64,000 bases of DNA from assembly GCA_965207705.1 (NCBI GenBank), contig OZ242292.1, positions 1,364,001 to 1,428,000 of the forward strand, read 5' to 3'. The DNA is from JAAOII01 sp965207705. GTDB taxonomy: Bacteria; Pseudomonadota; Gammaproteobacteria; CBDBNL01; JAAOII01. Below are positions 1 through 9,963 of the stretch, piece after piece (position 1 is the first letter of the stretch; the number at the start of each line of letters is the position of its first letter). The translations under genes and the position numbers were made by a program. The notes under the pieces are model-generated. The model did no database searches. It was not told the origin of the DNA and saw only the letters and a program-made list of their open reading frames with translations.

Positions 1-1335
1 TTGTTTGCCTATGATGATTTCAGCAATTCCTTTGGACTCGGGCTTGTCTTTGTAGTATACTTCATCGCGATAGATAAATAGAATCACATCGGCATCTTGT
101 TCAATTGCGCCAGAATCGCGCAAATCCGACATAGCTGGACGTTTGTTGTCGCGCCCTTCAACCGCGCGGTTTAGTTGTGATAAAGCCAGAACAGGGACAT
201 TGAACTCTTTGGCAATCCCCTTAAGTGAGCGAGATATTTCCGAGATTTCATTGGTGCGGTTTTCATTGGTATGCATCATTTTCATCAGCTGAATATAATC
301 CACAACGACCAAGCCCAGATCCACTTCAACTGGCAGCATGCGCTTAACTCTGCGAATACGGCTACGGATTAACATAGGAGTTAGGTCTAATGAATCATCT
401 ATGTAGATTTCTGCGCTATCCAGCATTTCGCCTGCCTGCCTAATCTTAAGCCAGTCGGATTCTGTTAGTCGTCCATCGCGTACCCGCGCCAGGTTTACCG
501 AACCGAGAATTGAGATAAAACGCATAACTAACATTGAGGTTGGCATCTCCATGCTGAATATCAGGGCAGCTTTATTATCCGATATAACGGCGCTTGCCGC
601 TATGTTGAGAGCGAAGCTGGTCTTACCCATTGAGGGGCGTCCCGCTAATACTATGAAATCGGATTTTTGTAACCCCGATGTTTTGCTATCCAATACAGCA
701 AAGCCAGTGCTTTGCCCAGTTATCTGATTTGGGTTGTTGAAGTAAAAATCAATTTCTGCCATCACTTCATTGATTGCTTGGCCTACTTTTATTATGTTGG
801 GGGCTTTTTCGCTTTTATCGCCGAGGTCAAAAATTTTCTGTTCTGCTTCTTGTAGGACTTCTTGAATATTGGCATGACGGGAACTCTCGGCATTGGCAGA
901 CATTGTTTTGGTTAGCTGAATAAACTTGCGTCTCAATGCTCTGTCATGTATTAATGATGAATAGATGTTGATGTTTTCACCTGAGGTGGCGTTGGCGGTT
1001 AACTCCGAGATATATTCTTTGCCGCCTGCCTCTGCCAGTTTACCGCGTAGTTTGAGTTCCTCTATAACTGTTATAGGGTCAATAGAGCTATTCTTGTTGT
1101 ATAAAGCTAAAGCGGCATCGTAGATATGGCGGTTCTGAGCATTGGAAAAATCTTTTGCTTCCAATGGAGAGTTTATTCTATCCCAAGTTTCGTCATCAAG
1201 CATCAGCATTCCCAATAGCATTTGCTCGGCTGCCTCCGCATGAATTAGTCCTTGGGAGTCGCCCTCAAACTGTTCTGCTTGATTCTGCGAATCTTGCAGG
1301 TCGTTATATTGCTCAGTGTCAGGTTTCTTTATCAT
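1..1335 (-). CDS. dnaB: Replicative DNA helicase DnaB (C-terminal end cut by window edge)
   Basis: Hexameric helicase that unwinds DNA at the replication fork and recruits primase; cytoplasmic. Reading the complement from the ATG at 1333-1335 gives 445 codons with no stop. An N-terminal DnaB domain (about residues 30-150) is followed by a RecA-like ATPase with Walker A GRPSMGKTSF near residue 235, then SQLNRAVEGRDNKRP and AIEQDADVILFIYRDEVYY, which are hallmark DnaB segments. The sequence leaves the window after EIIIGKQ, so only some 20 residues should be missing. No intein interrupts the Walker A or the later motifs. A 30-residue Gln/Asp-rich N-terminus precedes the domain. The family assignment is certain; the start is inferred from the first in-frame ATG. 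Confidence 0.95.
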   Translation of the reverse strand, partial: MIKKPDTEQYNDLQDSQNQAEQFEGDSQGLIHAEAAEQMLLGMLMLDDETWDRINSPLEAKDFSNAQNRHIYDAALALYNKNSSIDPITVIEELKLRGKLAEAGGKEYISELTANATSGENINIYSSLIHDRALRRKFIQLTKTMSANAESSRHANIQEVLQEAEQKIFDLGDKSEKAPNIIKVGQAINEVMAEIDFYFNNPNQITGQSTGFAVLDSKTSGLQKSDFIVLAGRPSMGKTSFALNIAASAVISDNKAALIFSMEMPTSMLVMRFISILGSVNLARVRDGRLTESDWLKIRQAGEMLDSAEIYIDDSLDLTPMLIRSRIRRVKRMLPVEVDLGLVVVDYIQLMKMMHTNENRTNEISEISRSLKGIAKEFNVPVLALSQLNRAVEGRDNKRPAMSDLRDSGAIEQDADVILFIYRDEVYYKDKPESKGIAEIIIGKQ

Positions 1336-1370
1336 TCGTGCCGTTCTTTTAAGGGTGTATTCCCGGGTGC

Positions 1371-1406
1371 ATTCCAGAATAAATTCCAGAGTACATTCCA
1401 GAGTAC
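1371..1406. repeat. 12-nt tandem repeat, three units, upstream of dnaB
   Basis: Three adjacent copies of ATTCCAGAGTAC (the first ends in AATAA instead) lie in the 142-nt gap between dnaB and the giant lipoprotein gene. The gap holds no other recognisable feature. It is one of several short tandem arrays at gene borders in this window. Confidence 0.7.
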
Positions 1407-1477
1407 ATTAAAGGGTTGTTATTTTAACCTATATACCTGCTAATAGGATAAAAAGAAGTAAGTTATTTAGTTATGAG

Positions 1478-4400
1478 TTATTTTTGCAGTGGTTGTGCTG
1501 TAACATGCATTGTATAGCTGCCAGTTTCCCCTCCAAAGATGCGCGCCTCAAGATAATAGGTGCCAGCGGGTACTTCCTGTTGTATGCGGAAATTATTGTT
1601 CCCACCGCTTTGGTCATCATAAGCTACTTCAAAACCATTAGCATCATATAATGCGCCAATAGTATCAACACGGGGACCACCCTGCACACCATTTTCATCA
1701 GTGTATGCCGTAAGTATACTTGGATGCTGTAAGGTAAAACGTATAAAATCCCTGTGGTCTGGCGTGCTTATTCCGCGTCTAAAATGAAAGGGCAGAGATG
1801 AAATTGTTGGCAGAGGTTGCGCATTAACATTTAATGTATAGTTGCCAGTGGTAAAAGGGTAATAGCCATTCATCTCAATGTAGTGGGAACCAACTGATAA
1901 CGGGAGGATTATAGGCAAACTGTATCTTCGTAGAGAATAAGCGGAAGTTATTGGGGAAATAGCAGAATCATATAATCTAACATAAGTATCAATGGAATCA
2001 GTGAAGGCGTTTATGCTAATTATCATTGGCTTAGTTAGGTTAAAATGAAAATAATCCACGTCTCTTTCAACTGATATCGCTTCGTCAGAAGAAGCATAGG
2101 GCGGGGTTATAGTCGGCGGTAATTCTGTGGCAATATCTAACGTATAGTTTCCGTTTGTAGTTGGCGTAAAACTTTTGTGATCTGTATAAACCTCTACGTA
2201 ATATAAGCCAGCAGAGGCAAGTCTTTCTATCCTCTCTTTTTTCCTCTCAAACGCAAGGCGAAGGGGATTATTATCAATAATTTCATCCAGAGCCGTGTCA
2301 TACAATCTGAGATAAGTGCTGATAGAGCTGGTAGTATTAGCTGTAATCACACTATCTTGAGTTAAGTTAACGGTAAAGTAATCTCTATCAGCTGCCGAAA
2401 ATAAAGTTCCTCCATAAGTTGCATTAGGGGAGTTAGTTGCCGAGGAAAGTATAGTTGTTTGCGCTTCAGCATTTGCCTTAACATTTAATGTATAGTCGCC
2501 ATCTGCAGCAGGATCAGCAGCGCCCACGGCTAAGTAATAGGTGCCGACTGGCAATATTCTTTCAATAAGGAAGTTGTTATTAGCAGAGTTATCATCGGCG
2601 GCAAGCAGTTTGCCAGCAGCATTATGTAATCTGCCAACAGTACTAACGGAGCCAGCGCTAAAAGCCGTAACTATGCTTCGTTGCTTTAATTTAAATCTAA
2701 AATAATCTTCATTGCCAGCGGGGGATATCGCCTCGCCGGTAGAAGTATAGGGCAAAGTTATAGTTTGTGGTACTGCAACATTTAATACATAATCTCCAGT
2801 TGTTATATGCCTATTTAAGCCCCTTGCTTCAATGTAATAGGTGCCTGCATTCAATTCACGCACTATAAAAAAATTTCTGTTTCTAAAGCCACCATTGTCA
2901 TCATTAGAAACTATGTGCGAAAAAGAAGCATCATATAAGCTGCCATAAATATCAGTGGAACCAGTGGAGGAGATTGTCAGGGGGGTATCTTGCTCCAACA
3001 CAACCCGCACATAATCTTCATCTCCTTTAGGAAATATGGATTGTTGGGGAGATGTATAGGGCAGGGTTATAGTTGCTGGCGCTTCAATATTAAATCTGTA
3101 CCTTCCAGTTGTGGTAGCATCAATTCCTCTTACCTGTATATAATAAGTGCCTGCAGATAATTTCCTCGTTATACGAAAATTCCTTTTATTGTCATTGTCA
3201 TCATTAGAAGCTAGCTGCGAAAAAGAAGAATCGTATAACCCGCCATATATATTATTAGAATCAGTGAAGTAGGTAGTGATTTCACCTCCTTGAGTTAACG
3301 TAAAACTAAAATAATCTACATCGCCAGGTGTGGCTATATCTTCCTCTGAAGAAGTATAAGCTAAAGATATTAATTGTATTTCTTCGGTAATGAGATTTAA
3401 CGTATAACTGCTAACTGCAGAAGAAGAACCGCCAACCTCTATGTAATAGGAGCCAGTAAGCAGTATTTTTTCAATAAGAGAGTTTTTACTAGTGCCAGAA
3501 TTGTCATCAGAAGCAAGCAGTTCACCAGCATCATTATATAATCTGATATAAGTATCGGTGGCGCCAGTGGTGAATAGTGTAATTACGCTGGGATTAATTA
3601 AATTGAAATTAAAATAATCACTATCTTCTATGGAGGATATTTCTTCTACGGAAGATGTATAGGGTGAACTTATAATTGGAACTTCATCTGTGACAATATT
3701 TAATATGTAGTTTCCGTATGTGTTGCTATTCTGTCCCCGCACCTCTGCGAAGTAGATGCCTGGGAATAATATTCTTTGAATAAGGAAGTTATTGCCACTG
3801 CCAGAATCATCATCAAAAGTAAGTTTGACGCCGGCAGAATTATATAATGCGCCAACAGTATCAGTGGAGCCAGTAGTGTTGATGTTAATTATATTTAGCT
3901 CGGTTACTTCAAACTTAAAATAATCTACATCATCTGTAGGTGATATATCTTGTCCCGAAGATGTATAAGGAATATCTATAGTTGGCTGACCCATAATATT
4001 TAATATGTAATTTCCAGTTGCAGTAGAACTGCCAGACCCTGCCACCTCTATGTGGTAGGTGCCTGGGGATAATATCTTTTCAATAAGGAAGTTATTGCCG
4101 CTGCCAGAATTACCATCAAAAGCAAGTTTGGCGCCAGCAGAATTATATAATGTGCCAACAGTATCAGTGGGACCAGTGGTTGCGATGTTAATTATGTCCG
4201 TCTCGGTTAAACTAAAACTAAAGTAATCTATATCAGTTGCCGAAGATATAGATTCTCCTGAAGTTGCATAAGATGGGACTGGGTCGGAATCTGGATCTGA
4301 ACCTGGATATGAACCAGGTGAATCTGGGTTGGACAAGGATATTACTGTTGGGGGCGCTTGCTTTGTAACTATTAATGTATATTCTCCACTTGCAGCAGGA

Positions 4401-7400
4401 TTAGCGCTACTCACCGCCAAGTAATAGGAACCAGCAAGTAATCTTTTTTCAATATAAAAATTGTCATTATCCGCGGAATTATCATCGGAGGCAAGCAGGA
4501 CACCGACAGAACTATATAATCTGCCAACTACATCAAAGGAGCCAGCGGAGGAAGCAGTAACTACTCTTGGTTGGGTTAATTCAAATCTAAAATAATCTTC
4601 ATTGCCAGCAGGGGATATTGCCTCCTCAGAAGAGGTGTAAGGTAAAGTTATAGTTGGAGGTAATGCAACATTCAATACATAATCTCCAGTTGTTGTAAAT
4701 CTATTGTTACCTCTTGTTCCGATGTAATAGGCGCCAGCAGCCAATTCGCGTATCATCAAGAAATTTTGTGGATTGCCTGCGCTACCAGTCCCCGAGTTAT
4801 CTTTAGATGCAATTAGTCCAAAAGAATTATCATATAAGCTGCCGAAAGTATCAGTGAGACCAGTAGTGGAGAGTATAAGGGGAGCATCTTGCTCTAATAC
4901 AATGCGTAAATAATCTTCATCTCCCACGGGAGATATAGATTCTTGGGAAGATGTATAGGGTAGGGTTGCTATAGTTTCTGGTACTTCTATATTCAATCTG
5001 TAGCTTCCAGTTGTATCAGTATCAATGCCTCTTACCTGTATATGATAGGTGCCAGCAGATAACTCTCTATTGATAAAGAAGTTCCGATTGTCGTTAGAAT
5101 ACTGATTAGATGCAATTTCATCAAAAGAGGAATCATATAATCTGCCATAAATATTATTAGCATCGGTGAAGGAGGCGGTAAGATTGCTGTCCTCAGATAA
5201 AGTAAAATTAAAATAATCTTCCTCTCCTGCGACTGATATATCTTGCCCAGAAGAGGTGTAAGGCAGAGTTATGAGTAGCGGTTCTACTGCAGCAACTCTT
5301 AGCGTATAATCGCCAACTGCAGAAGGAGCTATCCCTCCCACCTCCATGTAATAGGAGCCAGCAGATAATGCTTTTATAATACGGAAATTGCGCCTCCTAC
5401 CAGAATTATCATCAGAAGCAAGGGTGTTGCCAGCAGCATTATATAATCTGCCATAAGTATTAATGTTGCCAGTGGTGAATAGAGTAATCACCCTTTCTTG
5501 AGTTACATTAAAAGTAAAATAATGTATGTCTTGTGTAGAATATAGTGTTTCAAGGGAAGATGTAGCAGAAGAGTTTATAAAGGGGACTTCCTCTGTAAAA
5601 ATATTTAATGTGTAATTTCCAATTGTATTATTCCCGCTTTGTACTTCTATGTAGTAGCTTCCTGGGAATAATAACCTCCTGATAAGAAAATTTTCATCAC
5701 TGCCAGAGTTATTATCAGAAGCTAACTGGATGGCTGCTGAATTATATAATGCACCAAAAGTATTATTGCCACCGGTGGTGTTGATGTTAATTATGTTTGG
5801 CTGGGTTACATTAAACCTAAAATAATCTTTGTCGGTAAACGAAGATATAGTTCCATTCACAGCTGGATTAGGGTCAATTAAGGATATTTCTGGCTGATTG
5901 GTTGGCGTATTAATATTTAATGTATAACTTCCATTTGTATCAGGATTAGCACCGTCCACTACGAGGTAATAGATGCCGCTTGATAGTATATTTTCAATAA
6001 GGAAATTGTTGCCTTCGGCAGAATTATCATCGTAAGCAAGTAGTTTGCCCGCGCCATTATATAATCTGCCATAAGTGTCGGTGGAACCATTGGTGGTGAT
6101 GTTAATTATGTTCGCAGCGGTTACTTCAAACCTAAAATAATCTTCTTTGACAGCGGGGGATATTGCCTCCTCCGAAGGTGTGTAAGGCAAGGTTATAGTT
6201 CGCGGCACGGCAACATTCAATGTATATTCTCCCGTTGTAGCGGTGCTGTCCGCACCTTTCACCTCTAAGTAATAGGTACCTTCTTTCAATTCTCCCCCCA
6301 TAAAGAAATTGCTGTTTCTCCCTGAGTTGTCATCAGAAGTGATTAGCGTGAAAGAATTATCATATAAGCTGCCGAAAGTATCAGTAGCTCCAGTGGTGGA
6401 GAGTATAAGAGGAGTATCTTGTGCTAACTCAAAACGAAAATAATCTTCCTCTCCTGCGGATGATATATTTTGTTCCATAGATTTATAGGGGGATGTATCA
6501 GTCAGCGGTGAGGGGATGAGTAGTGGCTCTTGTGCAATGAAGTTTAATGTGTAATTGCTTGCAGTGGTAAAAAGGGAACCACCGCTCACTTCTACGTAAT
6601 AGGAGCCAGCAGGCAATAACCTTTTAATAAGAAAATTTTCGTCGCTGCCAGAATTATCATCAGAATCAAGTGGGGCTGCATTAGAATCATATAATCTGCC
6701 AAAGGTATCAGTGGCGCCAGTGGTGAATAGCGTAACTACCCTGTCTTCAGTTGTATCAAACCTAAAATAATCTTGGTCAGATGGTGAAGATATGGATTCT
6801 GCAGAAGTCGCATTAGGCAAAGATAGAAACGTTGGACCTAGCGTCGCAACATTCAATGTATAACTTCCTGTCGTAGTAAAACCGTTAGGCGCTTTTACCT
6901 CTATATAATAGGAACCAGCAGGTAGTAATCTTATGATATGGAAATTATTATCAGCGCCAGAATTATCATCAAAGGCAATCACTTTACCGCCATCATTATA
7001 TAATCTGCCATAAGTATTAGTAGAACTGGAGGTACTGATGTCAATTATGTTTGCCTGAGTCAAACTAAACCTAAAATAATCTACATCTCTTGCAGGTGAT
7101 ATGGACTCCCCTGAAGATGTATAGGGTAGAGTTGCTATAGTTGCAGGCACTTCAACATTCAACGCATAATCCCCTGGACTGAGGGAACTAGTAGGAGGAA
7201 TATTAACTCCTGCCACTTCTATGTAATAGGTGTCAGCAGTTAATTCGCGTATCATCAAAAAATTGCTAGCATCGCCAGAGTTATCGTCAAAGGCGATTTG
7301 CTCAAAAGAATTGTCATATAAGCTACCAAAAGTATCAGTAAGACCAGTGGTGGAGAGTATAAGCCGTGCATCTTGCTCTAATACGACACGGAAATAATCT

Positions 7401-7948
7401 TCATCTGCTGCAGGTGATATGGACTGCCGAGAAGATGTATAGGGCAGAGTTGCTATAGTTGTAGGTGCTTCAATATTAAACGTGTAGATTCCAGTTGTAT
7501 CAGCATCAATGCCTCTTACCTGCATGTAATATTCCCCGGCAGGTAATCTGCGGGCTATACGAAAATTACCTCCATTGCCAGAACCCTGTTTGGTAGCTAT
7601 CAGAGAAAAAGATGAAGAATATAACCCGGCATAAATATTAATTGCATTGGTGAAGGAAGCAGTGATTTCGCTGTCTTGAGTTAATGTGAAACTAAAATAA
7701 TCTGCATCGCCTGGCTCGGATATTACCCCATCAGAAGATGTGTAAGGCAGAGTTATAACTAACGAGTTGTTGAAAAGCTCGGCTATATTGGAATCAGATG
7801 TTGTTCCGTTCCCTGGAGTTTCACCTCCTGAAGACCCTCCTCCTGAAGATCCACCTCCTGAGGATCCACCTCCTGCACAAGAACCTAACATCATTGTTAG
7901 CATAGTTATCCCCGCAACCCTCACTGCAAATTTAATTATGGTATTCAT
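1478..7948 (-). CDS. Giant outer-membrane-type lipoprotein with 20 PPC-like repeats
   Basis: A 2156-residue exported protein. The N-terminus is a lipoprotein signal with lipobox LGSC (Cys about residue 24); Ala follows the Cys, so the usual +2 rule predicts the outer membrane. After a Gly/Ser linker come 20 consecutive modules of about 100-110 residues with the pattern LPYTSS..ISPAGDEDYFRF.L / STTG.TDTFG.LYD / IASDDNSG..NF.I / L.AG.YYIEV.G...TTG.YTLNV. This matches the bacterial pre-peptidase C-terminal (PPC) beta-sandwich family. No peptidase or other catalytic domain is present, although PPC modules normally accompany secreted enzymes. Modules 1-3, 9-11 and 15-17 repeat the same A-B-C order, so the gene appears to have grown by duplicating blocks. 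A role in surface adhesion or polymer binding is inference only. Confidence 0.85.
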   Translation of the reverse strand: MNTIIKFAVRVAGITMLTMMLGSCAGGGSSGGGSSGGGSSGGETPGNGTTSDSNIAELFNNSLVITLPYTSSDGVISEPGDADYFSFTLTQDSEITASFTNAINIYAGLYSSSFSLIATKQGSGNGGNFRIARRLPAGEYYMQVRGIDADTTGIYTFNIEAPTTIATLPYTSSRQSISPAADEDYFRVVLEQDARLILSTTGLTDTFGSLYDNSFEQIAFDDNSGDASNFLMIRELTADTYYIEVAGVNIPPTSSLSPGDYALNVEVPATIATLPYTSSGESISPARDVDYFRFSLTQANIIDISTSSSTNTYGRLYNDGGKVIAFDDNSGADNNFHIIRLLPAGSYYIEVKAPNGFTTTGSYTLNVATLGPTFLSLPNATSAESISSPSDQDYFRFDTTEDRVVTLFTTGATDTFGRLYDSNAAPLDSDDNSGSDENFLIKRLLPAGSYYVEVSGGSLFTTASNYTLNFIAQEPLLIPSPLTDTSPYKSMEQNISSAGEEDYFRFELAQDTPLILSTTGATDTFGSLYDNSFTLITSDDNSGRNSNFFMGGELKEGTYYLEVKGADSTATTGEYTLNVAVPRTITLPYTPSEEAISPAVKEDYFRFEVTAANIINITTNGSTDTYGRLYNGAGKLLAYDDNSAEGNNFLIENILSSGIYYLVVDGANPDTNGSYTLNINTPTNQPEISLIDPNPAVNGTISSFTDKDYFRFNVTQPNIININTTGGNNTFGALYNSAAIQLASDNNSGSDENFLIRRLLFPGSYYIEVQSGNNTIGNYTLNIFTEEVPFINSSATSSLETLYSTQDIHYFTFNVTQERVITLFTTGNINTYGRLYNAAGNTLASDDNSGRRRNFRIIKALSAGSYYMEVGGIAPSAVGDYTLRVAAVEPLLITLPYTSSGQDISVAGEEDYFNFTLSEDSNLTASFTDANNIYGRLYDSSFDEIASNQYSNDNRNFFINRELSAGTYHIQVRGIDTDTTGSYRLNIEVPETIATLPYTSSQESISPVGDEDYLRIVLEQDAPLILSTTGLTDTFGSLYDNSFGLIASKDNSGTGSAGNPQNFLMIRELAAGAYYIGTRGNNRFTTTGDYVLNVALPPTITLPYTSSEEAISPAGNEDYFRFELTQPRVVTASSAGSFDVVGRLYSSVGVLLASDDNSADNDNFYIEKRLLAGSYYLAVSSANPAASGEYTLIVTKQAPPTVISLSNPDSPGSYPGSDPDSDPVPSYATSGESISSATDIDYFSFSLTETDIINIATTGPTDTVGTLYNSAGAKLAFDGNSGSGNNFLIEKILSPGTYHIEVAGSGSSTATGNYILNIMGQPTIDIPYTSSGQDISPTDDVDYFKFEVTELNIININTTGSTDTVGALYNSAGVKLTFDDDSGSGNNFLIQRILFPGIYFAEVRGQNSNTYGNYILNIVTDEVPIISSPYTSSVEEISSIEDSDYFNFNLINPSVITLFTTGATDTYIRLYNDAGELLASDDNSGTSKNSLIEKILLTGSYYIEVGGSSSAVSSYTLNLITEEIQLISLAYTSSEEDIATPGDVDYFSFTLTQGGEITTYFTDSNNIYGGLYDSSFSQLASNDDNDNKRNFRITRKLSAGTYYIQVRGIDATTTGRYRFNIEAPATITLPYTSPQQSIFPKGDEDYVRVVLEQDTPLTISSTGSTDIYGSLYDASFSHIVSNDDNGGFRNRNFFIVRELNAGTYYIEARGLNRHITTGDYVLNVAVPQTITLPYTSTGEAISPAGNEDYFRFKLKQRSIVTAFSAGSVSTVGRLHNAAGKLLAADDNSANNNFLIERILPVGTYYLAVGAADPAADGDYTLNVKANAEAQTTILSSATNSPNATYGGTLFSAADRDYFTVNLTQDSVITANTTSSISTYLRLYDTALDEIIDNNPLRLAFERKKERIERLASAGLYYVEVYTDHKSFTPTTNGNYTLDIATELPPTITPPYASSDEAISVERDVDYFHFNLTKPMIISINAFTDSIDTYVRLYDSAISPITSAYSLRRYSLPIILPLSVGSHYIEMNGYYPFTTGNYTLNVNAQPLPTISSLPFHFRRGISTPDHRDFIRFTLQHPSILTAYTDENGVQGGPRVDTIGALYDANGFEVAYDDQSGGNNNFRIQQEVPAGTYYLEARIFGGETGSYTMHVTAQPLQK
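7823..7875. repeat. 15-nt repeat encoding the Gly-Gly-Gly-Ser-Ser linker
   Basis: About three and a half copies of a 15-nt unit (ACCTCCTGAGGATCC on the plus strand) encode the flexible (GGGSS)n spacer right after the lipidated Cys of the giant lipoprotein. Since the unit is a multiple of three, slippage would change linker length in frame. Confidence 0.75.
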
Positions 7949-8043
7949 GCTTTCCAGATCAAAAGTTTATAACAATTAGCCCTTATTATAACACAGGATT
8001 GCTCTAAAAATCAGTGGCGACCTGAATATGCCAACCTGTTATA

Positions 8044-9390
8044 TTAGTAAAAGCTATTATGATTTGTCATAATAGCCGCGAGCTTTTCTGCCGTAGATTT
8101 GCTGGCGGTATTGAAGGTAATATGTCCGAGTTTTCTGCCCTTCCTTGGACTTTTGCCATATAAATGCAGGTGGCAATTTGTTATGTTCTTTGTTTGTGGG
8201 CTTATCCTACCAACTAAATTATGCATTATACTTACTCCTCGCGCGGACGTATCACCAAGTGGCATTCCGCTGATGGCGCGAATATGACTTTCAAATTGGG
8301 AGGTCTCGGTGCCTTCAATGCTCCAGTGGCCTGAGTTGTGAACTCGCGGGGCAATCTCATTGGCAAGCAATCCTTTAGAGGTATCAAATACCTCTAAGGT
8401 TAGAACGCCAATATAAGATAATTTTTCCATTAGTTGCTCCATCCAATGGTGAAGTTGCTGAGTTTGTCTCTTGCTTACTCGCGCTGGGGCGCGTGATGAA
8501 TAGAGGATGCCATTGCGATGCAGATTTTCAGCAATGGGGTAGTGGCGAATTTCTCCCTTTATGGAGCGAACGCTTATCAAGGAAAGTTCCCGTTTTAGAG
8601 GGACGAGCTGCTCAGCAATATAGGGAGCAGTTGACTCTGCCTGTTGACCTTTAGACAGTAAGTCCTCCCAATAATTATTAGTAATATGAGGAGCGGTCGG
8701 CTCTGCTTGTTGACGGGAGCTTTGTGATTTGTTGCTGGAATTGCTGGCGCTGGAATTGTTGTTCTTGTGCTGAGTTGCTGCTATTGAGGTTGCTTCTATT
8801 GAGTCAAACAACTCTTGGCGCATTTTTTTTAGAATCCTCTCGTTGTGGACGGGGGTCTGCCCCTTGCCGTCATAGCCCAAGCGCGTGCTCTTGATTAAAA
8901 AAGGAAAGCCGAGTTTTTCTGCTGCGTTTGTTAGGTCTGCAGCCGTGTTAAGTGCTAGCCAAGGGACTGTGCTAATTCCCAGCGATGAGAATAGTTTCTT
9001 TTCATGCACTCTATCTGCTGATGAGTGCAGCGCCTGTAATGAAGGGAATAATTTTTTCTTGCGGGCTAATTGCTGTGCCAGCTCACGCGGGACGTTTTCA
9101 AATTCATAAGTAAACACATCTGCAGCGCGGGCGAAAGCATTGAAGTCGTTATATATCCTGCCCACTGCAGAGGCGCAAGGAAGTTCATTTGTAGATTTTA
9201 TGCCCGCTGCTTCTGTTCCTGCCGCTCCTGCTTCTGTTCCTCCTGCTTCCGCTGCTCCCGCTTCCGCCCCCACTCCTCCTGCACTTGCCTCATAAAAGAT
9301 ACATCTTATGCCTAAAGGAATGGCGGCCAACCCCAGCATCTGTCCTAATTGACCACTGCCTAAGATGCCTATGGTTTTATATTCTCTCAT
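8044..9390 (-). CDS. purK: 5-(carboxyamino)imidazole ribonucleotide synthase PurK
   Basis: ATP-grasp enzyme that carboxylates AIR with bicarbonate to N5-CAIR in purine synthesis; cytoplasmic. The N-terminal signature ILGSGQLGQMLGLAA, central YEFENVP and FPFLIKSTRLGYDGKGQ, and C-terminal LANEIAPRVHNSGHWSIEG are all present. At 448 residues it is about 70-90 longer than usual PurK. The excess lies in two low-complexity insertions: an Ala/Gly/Glu/Thr stretch at about residues 36-58, and an Asn/Ser/Gln stretch at about 205-245 that includes a near-duplicate of QQAE(P/S)TAP(H/Y)I. The second sits in the ATP-grasp region before AEQLVPLKRELS. Catalytic segments look intact, so function is probably retained. 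It follows purE by 15 nt in an operon. Confidence 0.95.
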   Translation of the reverse strand: MREYKTIGILGSGQLGQMLGLAAIPLGIRCIFYEASAGGVGAEAGAAEAGGTEAGAAGTEAAGIKSTNELPCASAVGRIYNDFNAFARAADVFTYEFENVPRELAQQLARKKKLFPSLQALHSSADRVHEKKLFSSLGISTVPWLALNTAADLTNAAEKLGFPFLIKSTRLGYDGKGQTPVHNERILKKMRQELFDSIEATSIAATQHKNNNSSASNSSNKSQSSRQQAEPTAPHITNNYWEDLLSKGQQAESTAPYIAEQLVPLKRELSLISVRSIKGEIRHYPIAENLHRNGILYSSRAPARVSKRQTQQLHHWMEQLMEKLSYIGVLTLEVFDTSKGLLANEIAPRVHNSGHWSIEGTETSQFESHIRAISGMPLGDTSARGVSIMHNLVGRISPQTKNITNCHLHLYGKSPRKGRKLGHITFNTASKSTAEKLAAIMTNHNSFY

Positions 9391-9405
9391 TATTCGTGGA
9401 TTGTA

Positions 9406-9888
9406 TTAATCCAGCGATATTTTCATTACCGTATCTGTTTGTTTTTTGCGAAACTCGGTTATCTTAGCGGCGATGGTTTTATCGTTCAGCGCCAGAATCT
9501 GAGCGGCTAACAAGGCGGCATTAATTGCCCCTGGGTTACCTATGGCAAGAGTACCCACAGGAACTCCTTTCGGCATCTGCACTATGGATAGCAGAGAGTC
9601 CATTCCACCAAGAGCTGCGCTGCTAATGGGGACACCGAGGACCGGCAGCGGGGTTTGCGCCGCTATCATGCCAGGCAGATGAGCTGCCCCGCCAGCGGCG
9701 GCAATTATAACTTCAATGCCGCGTCCTTGGGCGGCAGCAGCATATTCACCCACTAACAAAGGGGTGCGATGCGCCGACACTACTTGTTTTTCATAAGGAA
9801 TACCAAGCTCATCAAGCTGCTGGCAGCAATTTTGCATTGTTGCCCAATCAGAGGTGGAACCCATTGCGACTCCAATTTTAACTGTCAT
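9406..9888 (-). CDS. purE: N5-carboxyaminoimidazole ribonucleotide mutase PurE
   Basis: Class I PurE, which moves the carboxylate of N5-CAIR to give CAIR, the step after PurK. The 160-residue length is normal. Visible hallmarks are MGSTSDW near the N-terminus, VVSAHRTP (catalytic His) around residue 43, and IIAAAGGAAHLPGMIAA around residue 65. It is first in a purE-purK operon and diverges from the radical SAM gene. The intergenic strip holds a complement-strand TATAAT at 9895-9900 that could serve as its -10, although it lies very close to the start codon. Confidence 0.97.
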   Translation of the reverse strand: MTVKIGVAMGSTSDWATMQNCCQQLDELGIPYEKQVVSAHRTPLLVGEYAAAAQGRGIEVIIAAAGGAAHLPGMIAAQTPLPVLGVPISSAALGGMDSLLSIVQMPKGVPVGTLAIGNPGAINAALLAAQILALNDKTIAAKITEFRKKQTDTVMKISLD

Positions 9889-9917
9889 TTATGGATTATA
9901 TATTAAAACCGCATTTA

Positions 9918-9945
9918 TTGACGAACTATGCACTATTATGATAAT
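9918..9945 (+). promoter_or_regulatory. Possible promoter of the radical SAM gene
   Basis: TTGACG (9918-9923) and GATAAT (9940-9945) are 16 nt apart, a reasonable sigma-70 match. If used, transcription would start near 9952. That excludes the upstream ATG at 9928 and favours translation from ATG 9964. Confidence 0.35.
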
Positions 9946-9963
9946 TATGCTATATTTATTTAT

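Noticed and set aside
7767..7979. Plus-strand ORF encoding a Pro/Glu/Asp repeat
   Set aside because: Antisense shadow of the (GGGSS)n linker repeat of the giant lipoprotein; no ribosome site or independent support.
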